Positions 32,974-43,640 of a stretch of DNA of 64,000 bases are shown here, piece by piece. Source of the stretch: Coptis chinensis. Its lineage: Eukaryota > Streptophyta > Magnoliopsida > Ranunculales > Ranunculaceae. The first letter of the stretch is position 1; each line of letters begins with the position of its first letter. The notes beneath the pieces were generated by a model. The model ran no database searches, was not told the DNA's origin, and worked only from the letters and a program-made list of their open reading frames with translations. Position numbers and translations under genes: made by a program. Where the stretch lies: NCBI GenBank assembly GCA_015680905.1, contig CM027379.1, positions 29,840,501 to 29,904,500 of the forward strand. The letters run 5' to 3'.

Positions 32974-35172
32974 TCAGCAGCCGGATTGAGGAGGGGCGTC
33001 CACCGACCGAAACGAAATGCTCTCTGGCAATGGGGTACCGCGTGGATGGATCTTCCGGCATGGGAGAGGGGGCTTTTCGGGAAGAGTCGGCCCTCTTTGA
33101 GTAAACGCACATGTTCCTCGGCAAGTTTTTGGCCACCCGCTTGTCGGCAGGCCTTGAAGCTTACCCGCGGTTGCTCCCATGTCTTGAAAGTGTGTTCGAA
33201 GGAGAGCGGCCGTATTTTCCTTATCTTTGGAGGGCAAGGCGTCCGTTGTTTGCTTAGGCGGTCGTTCACTCCGTCCCATGAAGGCCTGGTGGGAAGCTTC
33301 AGCGGTCTTCGGTTCATCCTCCTTCGGAGTTTGGCCATGTCCGCTGCCGACAACTTCGGCTTGGTGGCGCCACAGTGGCCCTTAGTCCATCGGGGGCCAC
33401 CCGACCTCCTTCTCCAAGGATTCCACAGAACTCAGGGAAGAGAAGAGGCCGCGGATCATATAGGCCATGTCCAGGCTCACCTAGCAAGGGAAGAGCAGTC
33501 AGAATAAGGGTCAATACAGAAAGTGCAAAGTGGGCAAGAGAGACAGACCTTCTCCCAGCCGGCATACAAAGAGGTGCGATGCTGTTCGAAGGTCCCAGAG
33601 TCAGCATAGGCCAAGTCACGAGGAAGATGGGAGCCGTAGAACATTGCTGAGGCCACAGCAGGGTTTTCTAGAGCAGAGTCCTCTACATTGACCGAAATGG
33701 CCGCCGACCTTGAAGTAGGGCGAAAGTTCTCGAGTCGCATTACCACGGGAGAAAGCGAAGCGGTTTTTGCCGGGCCGGCTGCGGATGGGGAGAAGACGGA
33801 GGAGCCGTAGAATGGCTTGCAGAAGGAGAAGACCTGCGGCGCTTGTGGGGGGGCTCTTCAGATGAGGGATCCGCGGATAGGTGGGGAACAGCAGAGGCCG
33901 GGACAGTGCGGGAAGGAGGGACTTCAGTCACGTCATCGTCCGAGTCGCTGTCAAACAGCTTGATCTTGGAGACGTCCATAGGGGGAGGTGATGAGTCGGC
34001 GGGAGGGGAATTGGGGGGAATATATTGATCGTCCCAGTCAGTAAGGGAACGGAAAGAAGGAGATGTATATTGGCGAGGCCGAGAAGAAAGATGTGCGGTG
34101 GACTTTCTGACTATCTCCTCTAGAGCCCGAGCCCGGGCCTGAGACTTGGTGGTTTTACGAGTGAAGCCGCGGCGGTGGGGTTTACGTTGGGACGGATGGG
34201 AGGCGGATAGTGAGGATGGAGAAGGGCGAGGCTTTCGTTCTTTTGGGGGCGGAGGACGATAAAAGGGAGCTGAATATTTGCCCAAGGTGTGCAAAGAGGG
34301 GTCAGTCAGTAAAGGGGTTCCATGAGAGGGATCTATGCCGAGGACTTCAGCTTAAGAAGAGCCCAAATTGCGGATTTGCTCAAAGATTGCAGACTTCAGG
34401 CCGACGTAAAATCGGGACTTGGAGTCGGACTTCCAACCTGCACAGGAGAGAAATAGAGACAATGAGTGAGTCCGCAGTATAAGTCAATATAAGAAAAAGA
34501 GGCAGTAAAGCGAACTCACCACGAGGCAGGAAGATGAGATGGTTGAGAGTCACTTCAGGTGGAACCTCCGCGGACACGAAATTACCGTAAAACATACGAG
34601 GGGTAGTGATGCCAAGCTTTGTCCGAGGTGGTGAGTTTGAGAATGAAGGATTTGTTTACATCGAGACGGACCGCGAAAAGAATGGTACCCAACGCCACAT
34701 CTTTGGTACTTTTGCGTATGTAATAGTGAGAAATTATGTCGCGGAGGACTATTCGGGGCTCGTGGTGGAGGTTATAATAGTTCGCGGCATACATGATACG
34801 CCAAAAATTGCCGATACCCTGGCAAGGGGGAATGTTGAAGTGGTTACATACGTCGACATCTAGTCGAGACAAAGGGCAGCGCAAGCCGCATACAATTTGG
34901 CCGATCGTGACCCGCAGGCATCCCGGCTTGGGGGGGACTAGATGAGGGAAGTGAGTCACGTCGGGCACGTGCTCGAGGAGGATGTCGTCTGGGATGCCAT
35001 AGCCAACCCTAATCGCTTCCAAATTAGGTCGACGGGAGCGTGGGGGAGGCGGTGGAAGCTTGAAAGGCCGCCCGGTGGTGGAGGGGCCAGCGGTGGGATC
35101 GGCGGAGGAGAAGACTCCTCCGCGATACCTAATCGCTGAGGAAGTCGGACCGTCGGATTGAGAATCCGACAT
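32974..35172 (-). CDS. Antisense spliced ORF of Tat element B
   Basis: Opposite to pol, exon 1 runs 35172 to 34520, intron 34519-34438 (82 bp), exon 2 34437 to 33549, intron 33548-33481 (68 bp), and exon 3 from 33480 to about 32974. Both introns have GT...AG and keep the frame. Exon 1 has a proline-rich N-terminus, then VTIGQIVCGLRCPLSRLDVD, GIGNFWRIMYAANYYNLHH and VRLDVNKSFILKL. This resembles the plant gypsy-type transposon (Transposase_28-like) domain. Exon 2 is basic and serine/proline-rich with an acidic patch (FDSDSDDDVTEV) and a KRRRS nuclear-localisation-like motif. Exon 3 is helical. Damage includes a frameshift near 34590, a TAA near 34354, a frameshift near 33745 and a stop near 33385. 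The function is unknown. Confidence 0.65.
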
Positions 35173-35705
35173 GGGAGGAAGCTAGGGAATATGAACGGTT
35201 TACAAAAAGAAATGCGAAAATTAAAGAGAGAAGAGTACCAACCTGGTGCACCAATCCAGCAGCAGAGGCAAACGTTCGAGCGGGCAAGGTGTGTAGAATG
35301 GAGGAGTAGGAGGAAAGTTAGAAGAAGGATGGAGTTGACTGTAAACAGGGGCGACAGTAGTGGGGAAGGAAAGTGGAAGGTTTGAAAATGGCGACTGGTA
35401 AGGAAGAAGTAGAAGGGTGAGAAAGGAATGAGAAGGAAAGAAGGGGTAAGTAGAAGTTGAAGCGTGGAGGGGGTAAAAGGGGAAAGAAATAGGATCGAAA
35501 ATCAAGAAACCGTCAGTTGAACCAGAGGAAAGGTGACACGTGGAGGGGCAAGAAACGAGGCGACACAAACCAAAACCAAGCACGCGGGGAACACGCAAGG
35601 CCAATAATAGAAAGGCGCGGCAAAGAGAGGTTACGGAAAAAGGCGGTGATTTGAGTTCTCGGGTCCACGAACATTCGAGAGGTTCGCGAACTCGAGAGGG
35701 GGCAT
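35173..35705 (+). other. Region between antisense ORF and 3' LTR, with polypurine tract
   Basis: G/A-rich and non-coding. CGAGAGGGGGCAT just before 35706 is the purine tract for plus-strand synthesis. The antisense ORF's promoter would lie here on the minus strand, but I see no convincing TATA box. Confidence 0.55.
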
Positions 35706-36058
35706 TGTAGCGACCCAATTCATGAGGGCCGAGGGTCTGTCGGGTAAGGGAGCCGGGAAGAGGACGGGGTGTGGGATGACGGACAGGCTACTTAAGACGG
35801 TGGGCATGGAAGCCAAATATGGAGGTCGAGAACCGAGGACCGATAGTGGAGAGCCGCGGCTCGAAAGGCTAGCTGACATGGAATTGAACCATCTAGACAC
35901 GTGCCTAGCAGGAAGAAGGGCGAAACCCTAACGCCGTACGGGAACTCAACACATGGCACTCCAGAGACCGTAAGATGAGTGGACAGATGGAGGGCCCAGG
36001 AGGGAGGAGGGGGATTATAAATAGAATAGTAGAGGAGGAGAAGAGATAGGTCACAACA
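35706..36058 (+). mobile_element. 3' LTR of Tat element B
   Basis: It matches the 5' LTR over its full length (TGTAGCGACCC to GTCACAACA) with about a dozen differences, several clustered near 35960-36010. TATAAATA is at 36016. It is followed by the target duplication ACATT. Confidence 0.92.
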
Positions 36059-36243
36059 ACATTGTCACTAATTCTGCCTGTTGCTACCGCCACTGTAGAG
36101 AGAGCATTTTCTGCTATGCACATGATAAAGAATCGGTTACGCAACCGAATGGGAGATGAATGGTTGAATGATTGTTTGGTTACATACATAGAACGAGATA
36201 TATTTGATAGCATTGATGATGAAGCAATCGTTCAACGCTTCTA

Positions 36244-36520
36244 AAAGATGGGTCCTTCACATCGTCGAGGGCAATTGTGAATTGTTAGGTTAATAGAGTT
36301 GAAAAATGTATTTATTTATTTATTTTACGTTTATACTATTTATGTACAATCGATACTCATTTTCGTTTGTTGGGTGATCCTTTCTAATACAAAATATTGA
36401 TTGTATAAGTTGTTAATATTGTTACAAGTGTTCTTTTTTTTTTTTACTTATTTGTCTATTTGTCTTTATTAGTGACTTCACACTAGGCCCCCCTGGAGGA
36501 AATTCCTGGCTTCACCACTG
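36244..36520 (+). other. hAT element 3' non-coding end and inverted terminus
   Basis: T-rich sequence after the transposase stop, ending in the inverted terminal repeat (GGCTTCACCACTG). No gene is seen. Confidence 0.6.
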
Positions 36521-36691
36521 TTGGTGGAGACATTAAGCTCACTGCTTATAAATCATATCAATGAAAAAATAGGTATTTAATTATTCTTTATCAAATCTCA
36601 TTTTGTTCTATGTTGTGAATCTATCTTGTTTTTGTCTTTCATCATTAACCTTGCATGAACTACTTCTATAGGAACTTTCACTAGAAAGAGC

Positions 36692-37254
36692 CAGGGGTGG
36701 CTCAAGACATATGGGGGCCTAGGGAAAGGTGAAAAATAGACCCTTTTAGTATCGATGTTTGGTTACGTCACTTGTTCTAAATGTGAACTTCAACTCGCTT
36801 TTGAAATGAAATTTACTCTTGAAAACACTAAATTGACCAATTTTAAAAAGTAAGAAAAAGTTTTCCTTTATTTTTTATTTTTTTGTTCTATAACAATTTT
36901 ATTGTAGAAGTAAATATAGTGTATAAGAGATTCACTTTAATAAATCCATTATAAAATTATGACTTTTAGAGTTCTACATATATATAACATTTCATCGTGG
37001 GATTATAAGCATCTCCCATTCCCCTTCCCCTTTTTCTGGGCCTTTCCTAAACTGTAAATTAAAAGCCCACAACAGTAACTAGTTAAAACTAGTATGCTTC
37101 CCTACGTGGCCTAATATACCTCCCCATGCTTAATATGAATACTTATAATACATAATAATCTTTTGATTTTCTTTTATAAAGGGCTAGATGTGAACCTGGG
37201 GGCCTTTTGTATGTTGGGCCGTGCTTATTTTGCTTTATAGTTGAGTCGATCCTG
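36692..37254. mobile_element. Small non-autonomous hAT-like element, 563 bp
   Basis: The left end is CAGGGGTGGCTCAA. The right end reversed is CAGGATCGACTCAA, an imperfect inverted repeat. The flanks GAAAGAGC (36684-36691) and GAAAGGGC (37255-37262) match at 7 of 8 positions. Inward of both ends is GGGGGCC, as in the larger hAT element. It has no coding capacity. Confidence 0.65.
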
Positions 37255-37386
37255 GAAAGGGCATGGATTTTGTTAGGCTAGTACATGTTTTTCTAACTTA
37301 GAATTAGTATTTGTATTAACAAAATTCTTCTTACATCAGATTCCCTACGGCTATGAAAATTGAAAGTTAACCAATTCATGCTTGAT

Positions 37387-38015
37387 CCGTGTTAGCAATT
37401 CGCCGAATTATTTACAAATCGAATCTTTAAAGGGTTATACACTTAATATTTCCGAATGTTTGAAAGATTCAGAATAATTCATGATTTTTTGCCTTGAAAA
37501 TATAATACGGTTTTTGACGAATTTTTCAAAAATTCGGTGGTTGTTGGCATTAAAAGAAATGAATGAAAATTCAGTTGTGTTTTTGTTATTTTTTATATAT
37601 TTTATGTCCTTAGTTTTACTTTAAGTCCCCCACTCTTACATCCTTAGTAATAAATTAATCCAAAAGCTTTGTTTTTATACTTTTTTTGTAATATTTAAAT
37701 TATGAGCAAATAAATATAGGTACCTATGTAGACCGTTCAATTGGTTTCAATGTTTTCGTAGCTAAACTGTTTGGATATACTCGTTATGTTGTAGAGAATG
37801 ACAAGTTGACAACTATCATTAATATTTACTAACATAATATCACGAATTTTTTACTTTTCGAATTTTTGCAACCAAATGTTTAAAACGTGTAATAATTAAA
37901 CACCGCATAATTACCGTGTTGTGAATTTTTTACCGTACCATTTTTTTGAGTCACCGAATAATTCTTGAATTATTCCCGTGCCGTATTTTTGTCATATCCC
38001 GAATTGCTAACAAGG
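37387..38015. mobile_element. Non-autonomous DNA element (MITE-like), 629 bp
   Basis: The left end is CCGTGTTAGCAATTCG. The right end reversed is CCTTGTTAGCAATTCG (15 of 16). The flanking TGCTTGAT is identical on both sides (37379-37386 and 38016-38023), an 8-bp duplication. The interior is AT-rich and non-coding, with further inverted CCGAATTATT-type motifs. The superfamily is uncertain: an 8-bp duplication fits hAT, but the terminus is not the usual CA. Confidence 0.7.
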
Positions 38016-38023
38016 TGCTTGAT

Positions 38024-38628
38024 TAAGAGTTCAAAAGGAGTTTTATTCAAAAGAAATGACACTTCTCTTTTGATAACCTCAAGTAATTAAGAAGTGGAGT
38101 AATGTGAAATTATGAATGGTACATCTACATACTTCATCTAGGATCAGTGACCAACTGCTTAACCAAATCTAAGAAGATTTTGTAGATTGAAAAACTCCCT
38201 TTTGAAAGGACCCCGTGTCTTCTTTTTCACTCATTTTTCTAGAAAAATAGCAAACCATAAATAATCTTTGACATTTCATGATTATAAATAATCTTTAGGT
38301 ATCCCTTTCCAAAAATAGTTTAGCATATTAGGAAGTGGGAGACATATATGACTTATGTAAAGCAATCGAATTTCCACTTTCTCGAGTAAAAAATGATCAA
38401 GAAGATGAAGTGTGGAAATTTGCTTGATCACATTCAAGACAAATTTTACAAGAGTAAAACTAAACCTTTTAAAACATATAGTGCTCCATGTATAGAAACT
38501 TTGAGGTCCAAGCACATGAACCACCATTTTGATGGTAAAGCAAATGAATCTAATAGAGAGAAAATTATTATTGAATTTATAATTTGTGTTTTTCTATATG
38601 TATTTTTATTTTTATTGTTGATAATTAA

Positions 38629-38682
<54 letters not shown>

Positions 38683-39251
38683 ACATCTTCAGAGTTAAAT
38701 ATTGGCAAAAAGAAATTAAGAAATAACATGCTTAAAATTTTTAATTATAATAAAACTACTAATGCCTTTGTTCAGTTTGTTGAGGGTCAGCAATTTGTGA
38801 CCATCTTCAGTTTGTTGAGGGTCAGCCTATCTGCTCAATTTAGAAACACCTCCCTTCCAAAAATTAGAACAAACCACCTCTTTATTAATAATTTAGAAGA
38901 ACCTCCCAATCTCCCATTTCCCTCATTGAAATTAGAATAAGCCTTCTTCTATTAATAAAATTTAGAAAAAAAAAAACTCGTTAATGTCACTTAAAAAACA
39001 TAATTACTCCCTATTTAAAGAAAAAAAAATAAAAAATAATAAAAATAAGATGAGCCTCCCCTATATGATTGCAATTACCAATTACATTTAGAATCCAAAG
39101 AAACCATGCTAACTATCGATCTCGAGTGACGGGTTTCAAGACTCAAGAAAAAAAAACGATGCGTAACACGGTTTGCATACTTGTCGTACATTTAGTTCTC
39201 TTTAACTTTTTTTTTAATAAATTTTGTGGTTATGGTTGACCTCTACCTGTA
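38024..39251. other. AT-rich intergenic sequence
   Basis: No gene is supported. It contains an ATT microsatellite (38636-38682) and a short duplication of TTCAGTTTGTTGAGGGTCAG near 38770 and 38806. Confidence 0.5.
38636..38682. repeat. (ATT)n microsatellite
   Basis: An uninterrupted run of about 15 ATT/TTA units. Confidence 0.9.
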
Positions 39252-39715
39252 TTAATATCTTAGATAAATTACTCCATTTTTGTCCTCCTCAAAAAATTGC
39301 CTAAGTTTCTGACACAATGGAGGGACAAAGTACTCGGTTATATATATTTCCTCTAGGTGATCTACTGCCCTACTAGCTTCCATAAAAACATGATTAAATA
39401 CAACTTTGTTAACACTTCCTACCCTCTCCAGTATTGCAGCTGAGATTTCTGCATAGTACCATGGCGGTTTCTCTTGATTTTGAAGGATTTTTGCTGCCAT
39501 CAACGAATCAGAAGCTACTTCAACTCGCATCTGCTGTATAAACAGACACCCTTGTAACCCCATGTAGATTGCTTTCAACTCCTAAAACAATACTGACCTC
39601 ATTCCACCAGCACCTGTGTATGCTAGTAGCACTTCTCCTTGGTGATCCTTTACAACACCTCCACCTCCACATCCACCACCGTTATCAGAGAGTGACCCAT
39701 TAGCATTTAACTTTG
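39252..39715 (-). pseudogene. RNase H-like fragment (RVT_3 type), cut by an LTR element
   Basis: On the minus strand, from the insertion edge: KLNANGSLSDNGGGCGGG, VVKDHQGEVLLAYTGAGG, then after one stop LKAIYMGLQGCLFIQQM, VEVASDSLMAAKILQNQE and FNHVFMEASRAVDHL, ending at 39252. This is the plant reverse-transcriptase-linked RNase H domain that occurs at LINE C-termini and as stand-alone genes. The first catalytic aspartate (usually NVDGS) is asparagine in NANGS. The upstream part should lie beyond the LTR element, from 47275, where I find only degraded sequence. Confidence 0.7.
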
Positions 39716-39720
39716 ACATG

Positions 39721-42303
39721 TGTCACAGCCCAAATGTCTAAACAATTACAAAGTCAATATTTGAAATATAAATATCTCAAACATTACTATGTTCAATTGT
39801 CTAAAACCCAGGCTATGACGGGGCTACAACACATGCCAAAACCTAAAACCCAAATCATAAAAGAATAAACCCATGAATTTCCACCATCACTTTATTAAGC
39901 TATCTTCCGTCCAAACAAAATATCAAACAAACTCTAAGAATAAAAGTCTTCAATATCTTATTCTCATGTCATGCTGAAAATGTAAACTACGTTATTACAT
40001 CCTTCCAATAAGAATCGGACCTAATAAAAGCACTAACGGACTGCTCCATGCAAGAATCCAAATCACACGCCGCGGTTCCACTGCCGTTCACCTATGTTTC
40101 CAAGAACACACCCACGTTGCCAAAACAAAGCAAACATGGGTCAGCAAAATGGAATTTGCTGGTATGAGTAAACTAACCACATAAAAACATTTCCAGTCTT
40201 TACTTATCAAACTAACACTTTAAATATATCATAACTTAATCATTCTCAGCCTGGAAGACAAGTAGTTCCGTCATTTCAACCGGCATAGTTTCTTCCCAAG
40301 CAAGACTTCTAATTTATTAACTCATTATAATGATTTATTTAAATAGCTAAGGAATTGAATTAAACTTACCGATAGCCACTGCTGTATAAGGGTAGGACCG
40401 CGTCCCTGAACAAAATATTATTAAGTCCTACCCTCTTGCAAAAGAAAGTTAGAAGTTTTATATAACATATGTAGATATCCTATAGGTATTCAAATGTAAG
40501 CCCAAACACACTCGCATAATCAAATCAATTTCTCTTATCAATTAATCAATTTCTTTTCTTATACACCCACTCTTTAGTAACTATGTACCTTAGGTCATTC
40601 TCGCCACATTCAATGAATACCCGGGTCATTCATGGCACATTCAATGAATACCCATTTATAACGCTAACGGGCCATTTATGGCACATTCAATAAATGCCCA
40701 CCTAATATATGACATCATCAGTCATAAAACTCATTTCCAAAACTTGAGACGTGGAGAGTTCTAAAAGGGTGTGGTAAATTATTTAAGCATTATTAAACTT
40801 TATTGCATATTTTATTTCAGAGAACGGAGGAGTATCTTGTTTCTTGTATTATTGTTTACGCGTTATTAATATATCGATGTCTAAATGTCATAGCGTCGTA
40901 TATCATAAAAGACTGAAATATCACATAGTAGTTAATACACGTACACACGATATATATATAAAAGTCTTAGCCTAAAGCCAAGCACGCTAATAGCCCTAGA
41001 CCTATCCTAATACACCAAATCATAATCCGAGTTAAAAGTCAAACTTGGTCGGCTAGTCAAAGTCAACTCTGGTCAACAGTCAAAGTCAACCTGCCAAGGG
41101 TCAACAACAGTCAACCAGCCAGTCAACCAGTCCCAAACTCCTCTAACCTAAAAGCCCAAAGACTAAGGCCCAAAGTTTAAACTTAAGCCCATAAGTGAAA
41201 TCTGAAATTTAAAACACTCAAGCCCAATACTGAGTTCGGCCCAAGCCCAACAAGGAACAATGAACAGGATCGCCTCTATCCCTTCTTCTTCCTCTACTGC
41301 GCACCTCCACCACCGATCAACCACCACAACCACCAACCTAACTCCACTACAAACCACACGGTTTCACTCCTCACAAAAACCCCAACCTTTCTATATAATA
41401 AAATCCCAATTCCCTCACCCTTCAAAAATCGCGGTAATGACGCCATTAATGGCGGTTCAAAGCTTCACAGCTCTCATATAACAATTCCACCACCACCAAT
41501 CAGTAATCAACCAACACAATCAACATAATAACAATTCACAATATTTTTTAGGATGATGTTTGTGCGAACCGCCACCATTAACACCTGTTCAAGCATTTTC
41601 CAAGCTTCAACAGCCCACCCAATTTCAATTCAATCGACAGCAACAAATCAAAGATATAACTTCATTAGGCAAAACAGTTTACACTTCGCAAAGCAATAAG
41701 TTTTGAGTCCATATAAGAACAATTAACTATATCATTCAATGGAAACTCGATTTCATTCCTGGTTAAACAAAAAGATAAATCTTCAACTTTCCATCGATAT
41801 CAGATGACGAGGTTACAGTATATATGTTCCTCTGCGTTAACAATCTTATGTATTTCTTTGTTTTATACCATTTAGTTCAAACAATCACACGCGTATACAA
41901 CCATATTTCTGACATTTACAATGGCGGAAAAAAGCGATGAATTCAAAGAAGAAATCAGTGTTTTAGAATTATTTTCTAAGTGTAACATTTTATATCGTTG
42001 AAAGTATCTACTCACCGATACAGAACTTATTTGCTCCTCCTGTTGTCAGCAAGATCTCCAGCAAGAAACTTCTCTCATTCCTCTCTGTGAAACTCTCTTT
42101 TATGTAAAACTCTCTGTGTTTTACCAACCCTATCTTTTTCTTCTCTGTTTTTAAAAACCCTCGAAATAGGGAAGAGGGTGTATCCTATAAACCCACGTCT
42201 CCTATTTCCACTAACACTTATCTTATTTTATTTTATCTATTATCCATTATTATTAGTATTAGTATTATCCTAGGAAAAATAAAAGAAAAGGCGGGGTGGT
42301 ATA
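39721..42303 (-). mobile_element. 3' LTR (sense) of the gag-only element
   Basis: Its plus-strand start TGTCACAGCCC is the sense-strand end (GGGCTGTGACA). Its sense-strand start is a mutated TATACCACCCC. It holds the hairpin at 40389-40434, a hairpin array at 40593-40699, TATA at 40950-40962 and the W-box cluster at 41038-41126 (nine cores). Confidence 0.85.
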
Positions 42304-42782
42304 ATATACACACCTTAAAAGGATCTCGTCCCAAGATTCAAAGTAGAGTGTAGAGTAACCAAACAAACAGTATGTCAAACAATAAATCTTTATAGAGTAT
42401 AAAGTTAACATATTACATGCCGACAACTAAACTTTAAGTAATAATGTAGAACATGTCAGCAGGGAGATTAAATTAAACACATCATTTACAGCTTGCACCC
42501 AATGATCATAGTAAACCAATATCATAAATAAGACATAATGTATACTAAGTATACACACCTTAAAAAGAATACACATATACAATATCATATAGATAGGCAT
42601 ACTAATACGCCGTCACATACTTTGAAAGTGTGTCCATATAATATAGAACCCAATAAACACGTATATACGCTTAGTATACACCACTCAAAAAGAATATAAT
42701 AATTAGTTTCTTCCATTGCCAACACTTAATTAGAATCATTCTTTCTCGGTTCAACAAATTCATATTCTTCGAGTTAAATCAT
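42304..42782 (-). other. 3' internal end of gag-only element, before the LTR
   Basis: Non-coding. The plus-strand block ATATACACACC then TTAAAAGGATCTCGTC is, in sense, the conserved GACGAGATCCTTTTAAGG pre-LTR signature of many plant gypsy elements. It recurs at 5551. Confidence 0.6.
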
Positions 42783-42839
42783 ACTAAGAAGGCAAGGTAG
42801 TTCCTCTCACATCGAGGCAGTTAGTTCCACTCTTAGTAT
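42781..42839 (-). repeat. 9-bp-stem hairpin with TAGTTCC loop motifs
   Basis: ATACTAAGA at 42781-42789 pairs with TCTTAGTAT at 42831-42839. This is the counterpart of 5891-5949, with two TAGTTCC motifs in the loop. Confidence 0.6.
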
Positions 42840-43081
42840 TTCCCAACTAATCCAAGACGTTTAACAATAAATATACCTATAATAATTTTCTTTTCAACGA
42901 ACTTCCCTGTCAAAACTATTCGGTTAAAAACTCATATGTTTCATCCACCATCTTGGTGTTTACAAATATATCAACATTTCTCTCAGTGTCTCACAAACAC
43001 CTCATGTTCGAAAATAAAAATTTTACATTATATAGGCTGATTCATATCATCAATGACCTATACTATGTCCACTATCACATA

Positions 43082-43325
43082 GGATCAAACACCTACAATG
43101 TGATGCATGCACATTGGCTCACACACCAATGATGTGCAAGTATACACTAGTTCACACACCAACGATGCATACTAGCTCTCTACCATCACATAGGATCAAA
43201 CACCAACGATGTGTGGTATGCGCACTGGATCACACTCTAACGATGTACATGTGCACACTGGATCAAACTCCAACGATGCATACAAAGAGATGTTATATAT
43301 ATTGGATCACACACCAACGATATAC
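43082..43325 (-). repeat. Minisatellite in the gag-only element
   Basis: About seven GGATCA...CCAACGATG units of 33-45 bp, matching the array at 6067-6313 unit for unit. It is therefore an old internal feature of the family. Confidence 0.7.
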
Positions 43326-43640
43326 ATAACTTGGACAATATTAACAATTTCAAATCCAACCTTTTACCGAAAGGGTTTCTTTATTCCTTGGATAATTCCA
43401 ATTTACTCAAATATGAAATTTTAAAATAACAATTTATTCTTTAATCAATACTTATTTAAAATAGAAAACTCCGTTAGGAAAAACAACACTATAACATGCT
43501 GAACAATTTCGATTATAAATTTCATAAGAAACTAATCGTTAAAGCAACCAGCATTTTATTTTCATAATCATACGATAAATTCTTACTTGCTAAGTATCAA
43601 TAAAGGAACTAGTAAACAACAAATTCATACATACCTAACA

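Larger units (their letters stand above)
26412..36058 (+). mobile_element. Full-length Tat-lineage Ty3/gypsy element B
   Basis: Two 353-356 bp LTRs, a Tat-type primer site (GGCGCCGTCTGTGGGG), gag, protease, RT, RNase H, a second RNase H, integrase, an antisense spliced ORF and a purine tract are all present. The 5-bp duplication ACATT (26407-26411 and 36059-36063) is exact. The LTRs differ at only about a dozen positions or small indels, so insertion is fairly recent. GC content is clearly higher than in the surroundings. Several frameshifts in pol and the integrase change indicate it is defective. Confidence 0.95.
24248..36243 (+). pseudogene. hAT transposase with TTF zinc finger, interrupted
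   Basis: It begins at ATG 24248 (MDKFLIKKSNPNQ). Residues of about 55-130 form a TTF-type zinc-finger region (CKFCATWFREGDWV, HEDAVFCLHCYLF). The catalytic RNase H-like core follows (VVLVDESRDISIKEQ, GQGYDGASNMRG, THWGSHYATLV). The C-terminal hAT dimerisation motif is ILPVATATVERAFSAM at 36066-36113, ending IDDEAIVQRF. The Tat element sits between LVFLLMTF and that motif. Independent damage includes TAG at 24695, TGA near 24869, a frameshift near 25800 and a stop near 25912. The transposase excises and reinserts hAT elements by binding their terminal repeats. Confidence 0.88.
23803..36520 (+). mobile_element. hAT-superfamily DNA transposon with a nested Tat element
   Basis: The ends are inverted: the left reads CAGTGGCGGAGCCA and the right, reversed, CAGTGGTGAAGCCA, followed inward by CCCCCC-rich and GGCCTAG-like sequence on both sides. 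The perfect 8-bp duplication and a transposase gene with a TTF-type zinc finger and hAT C-terminal domain confirm the class. Removing the nested Tat element (26412-36058 plus one ACATT) leaves a transposon of about 3.1 kb. The transposase is mutated, so this copy is inactive unless helped. Confidence 0.92.
23317..37301 (+). pseudogene. Unrecognised intron-containing gene split by two hAT insertions
   Basis: Exon a (about 23317-23645, open from ATG 23341: MFGKINDTYEQRKLRLRPND) is followed by a GT-AG intron (23646-23712). Exon b runs 23713-23802, is cut by the hAT element, and resumes after its duplication at 36529 to 36572. The frame continues unbroken across the removed element (FQTLVLLV then ETLSSLLINH). 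A second intron (36573-36671) leads to exon c at 36672, which is cut by a small hAT-like element (36692-37254) and again resumes in frame (TFTRKG then MDFVRLV) to TAG at 37299-37301 or a further intron. I do not recognise the family. A TAG directly after the first acceptor leaves the 5' structure uncertain. Confidence 0.5.

Noticed and set aside
38393-38698. 101-residue frame ending in many isoleucines
   Set aside because: The tail is the translated ATT microsatellite; the rest has no recognisable domain or splice context.
41260-41481. Paired frames at 41260-41481 and 46232-46450
   Set aside because: They are the same U3 segment in the two LTRs; serine/threonine/proline-rich with no domain, so their similarity reflects LTR identity.
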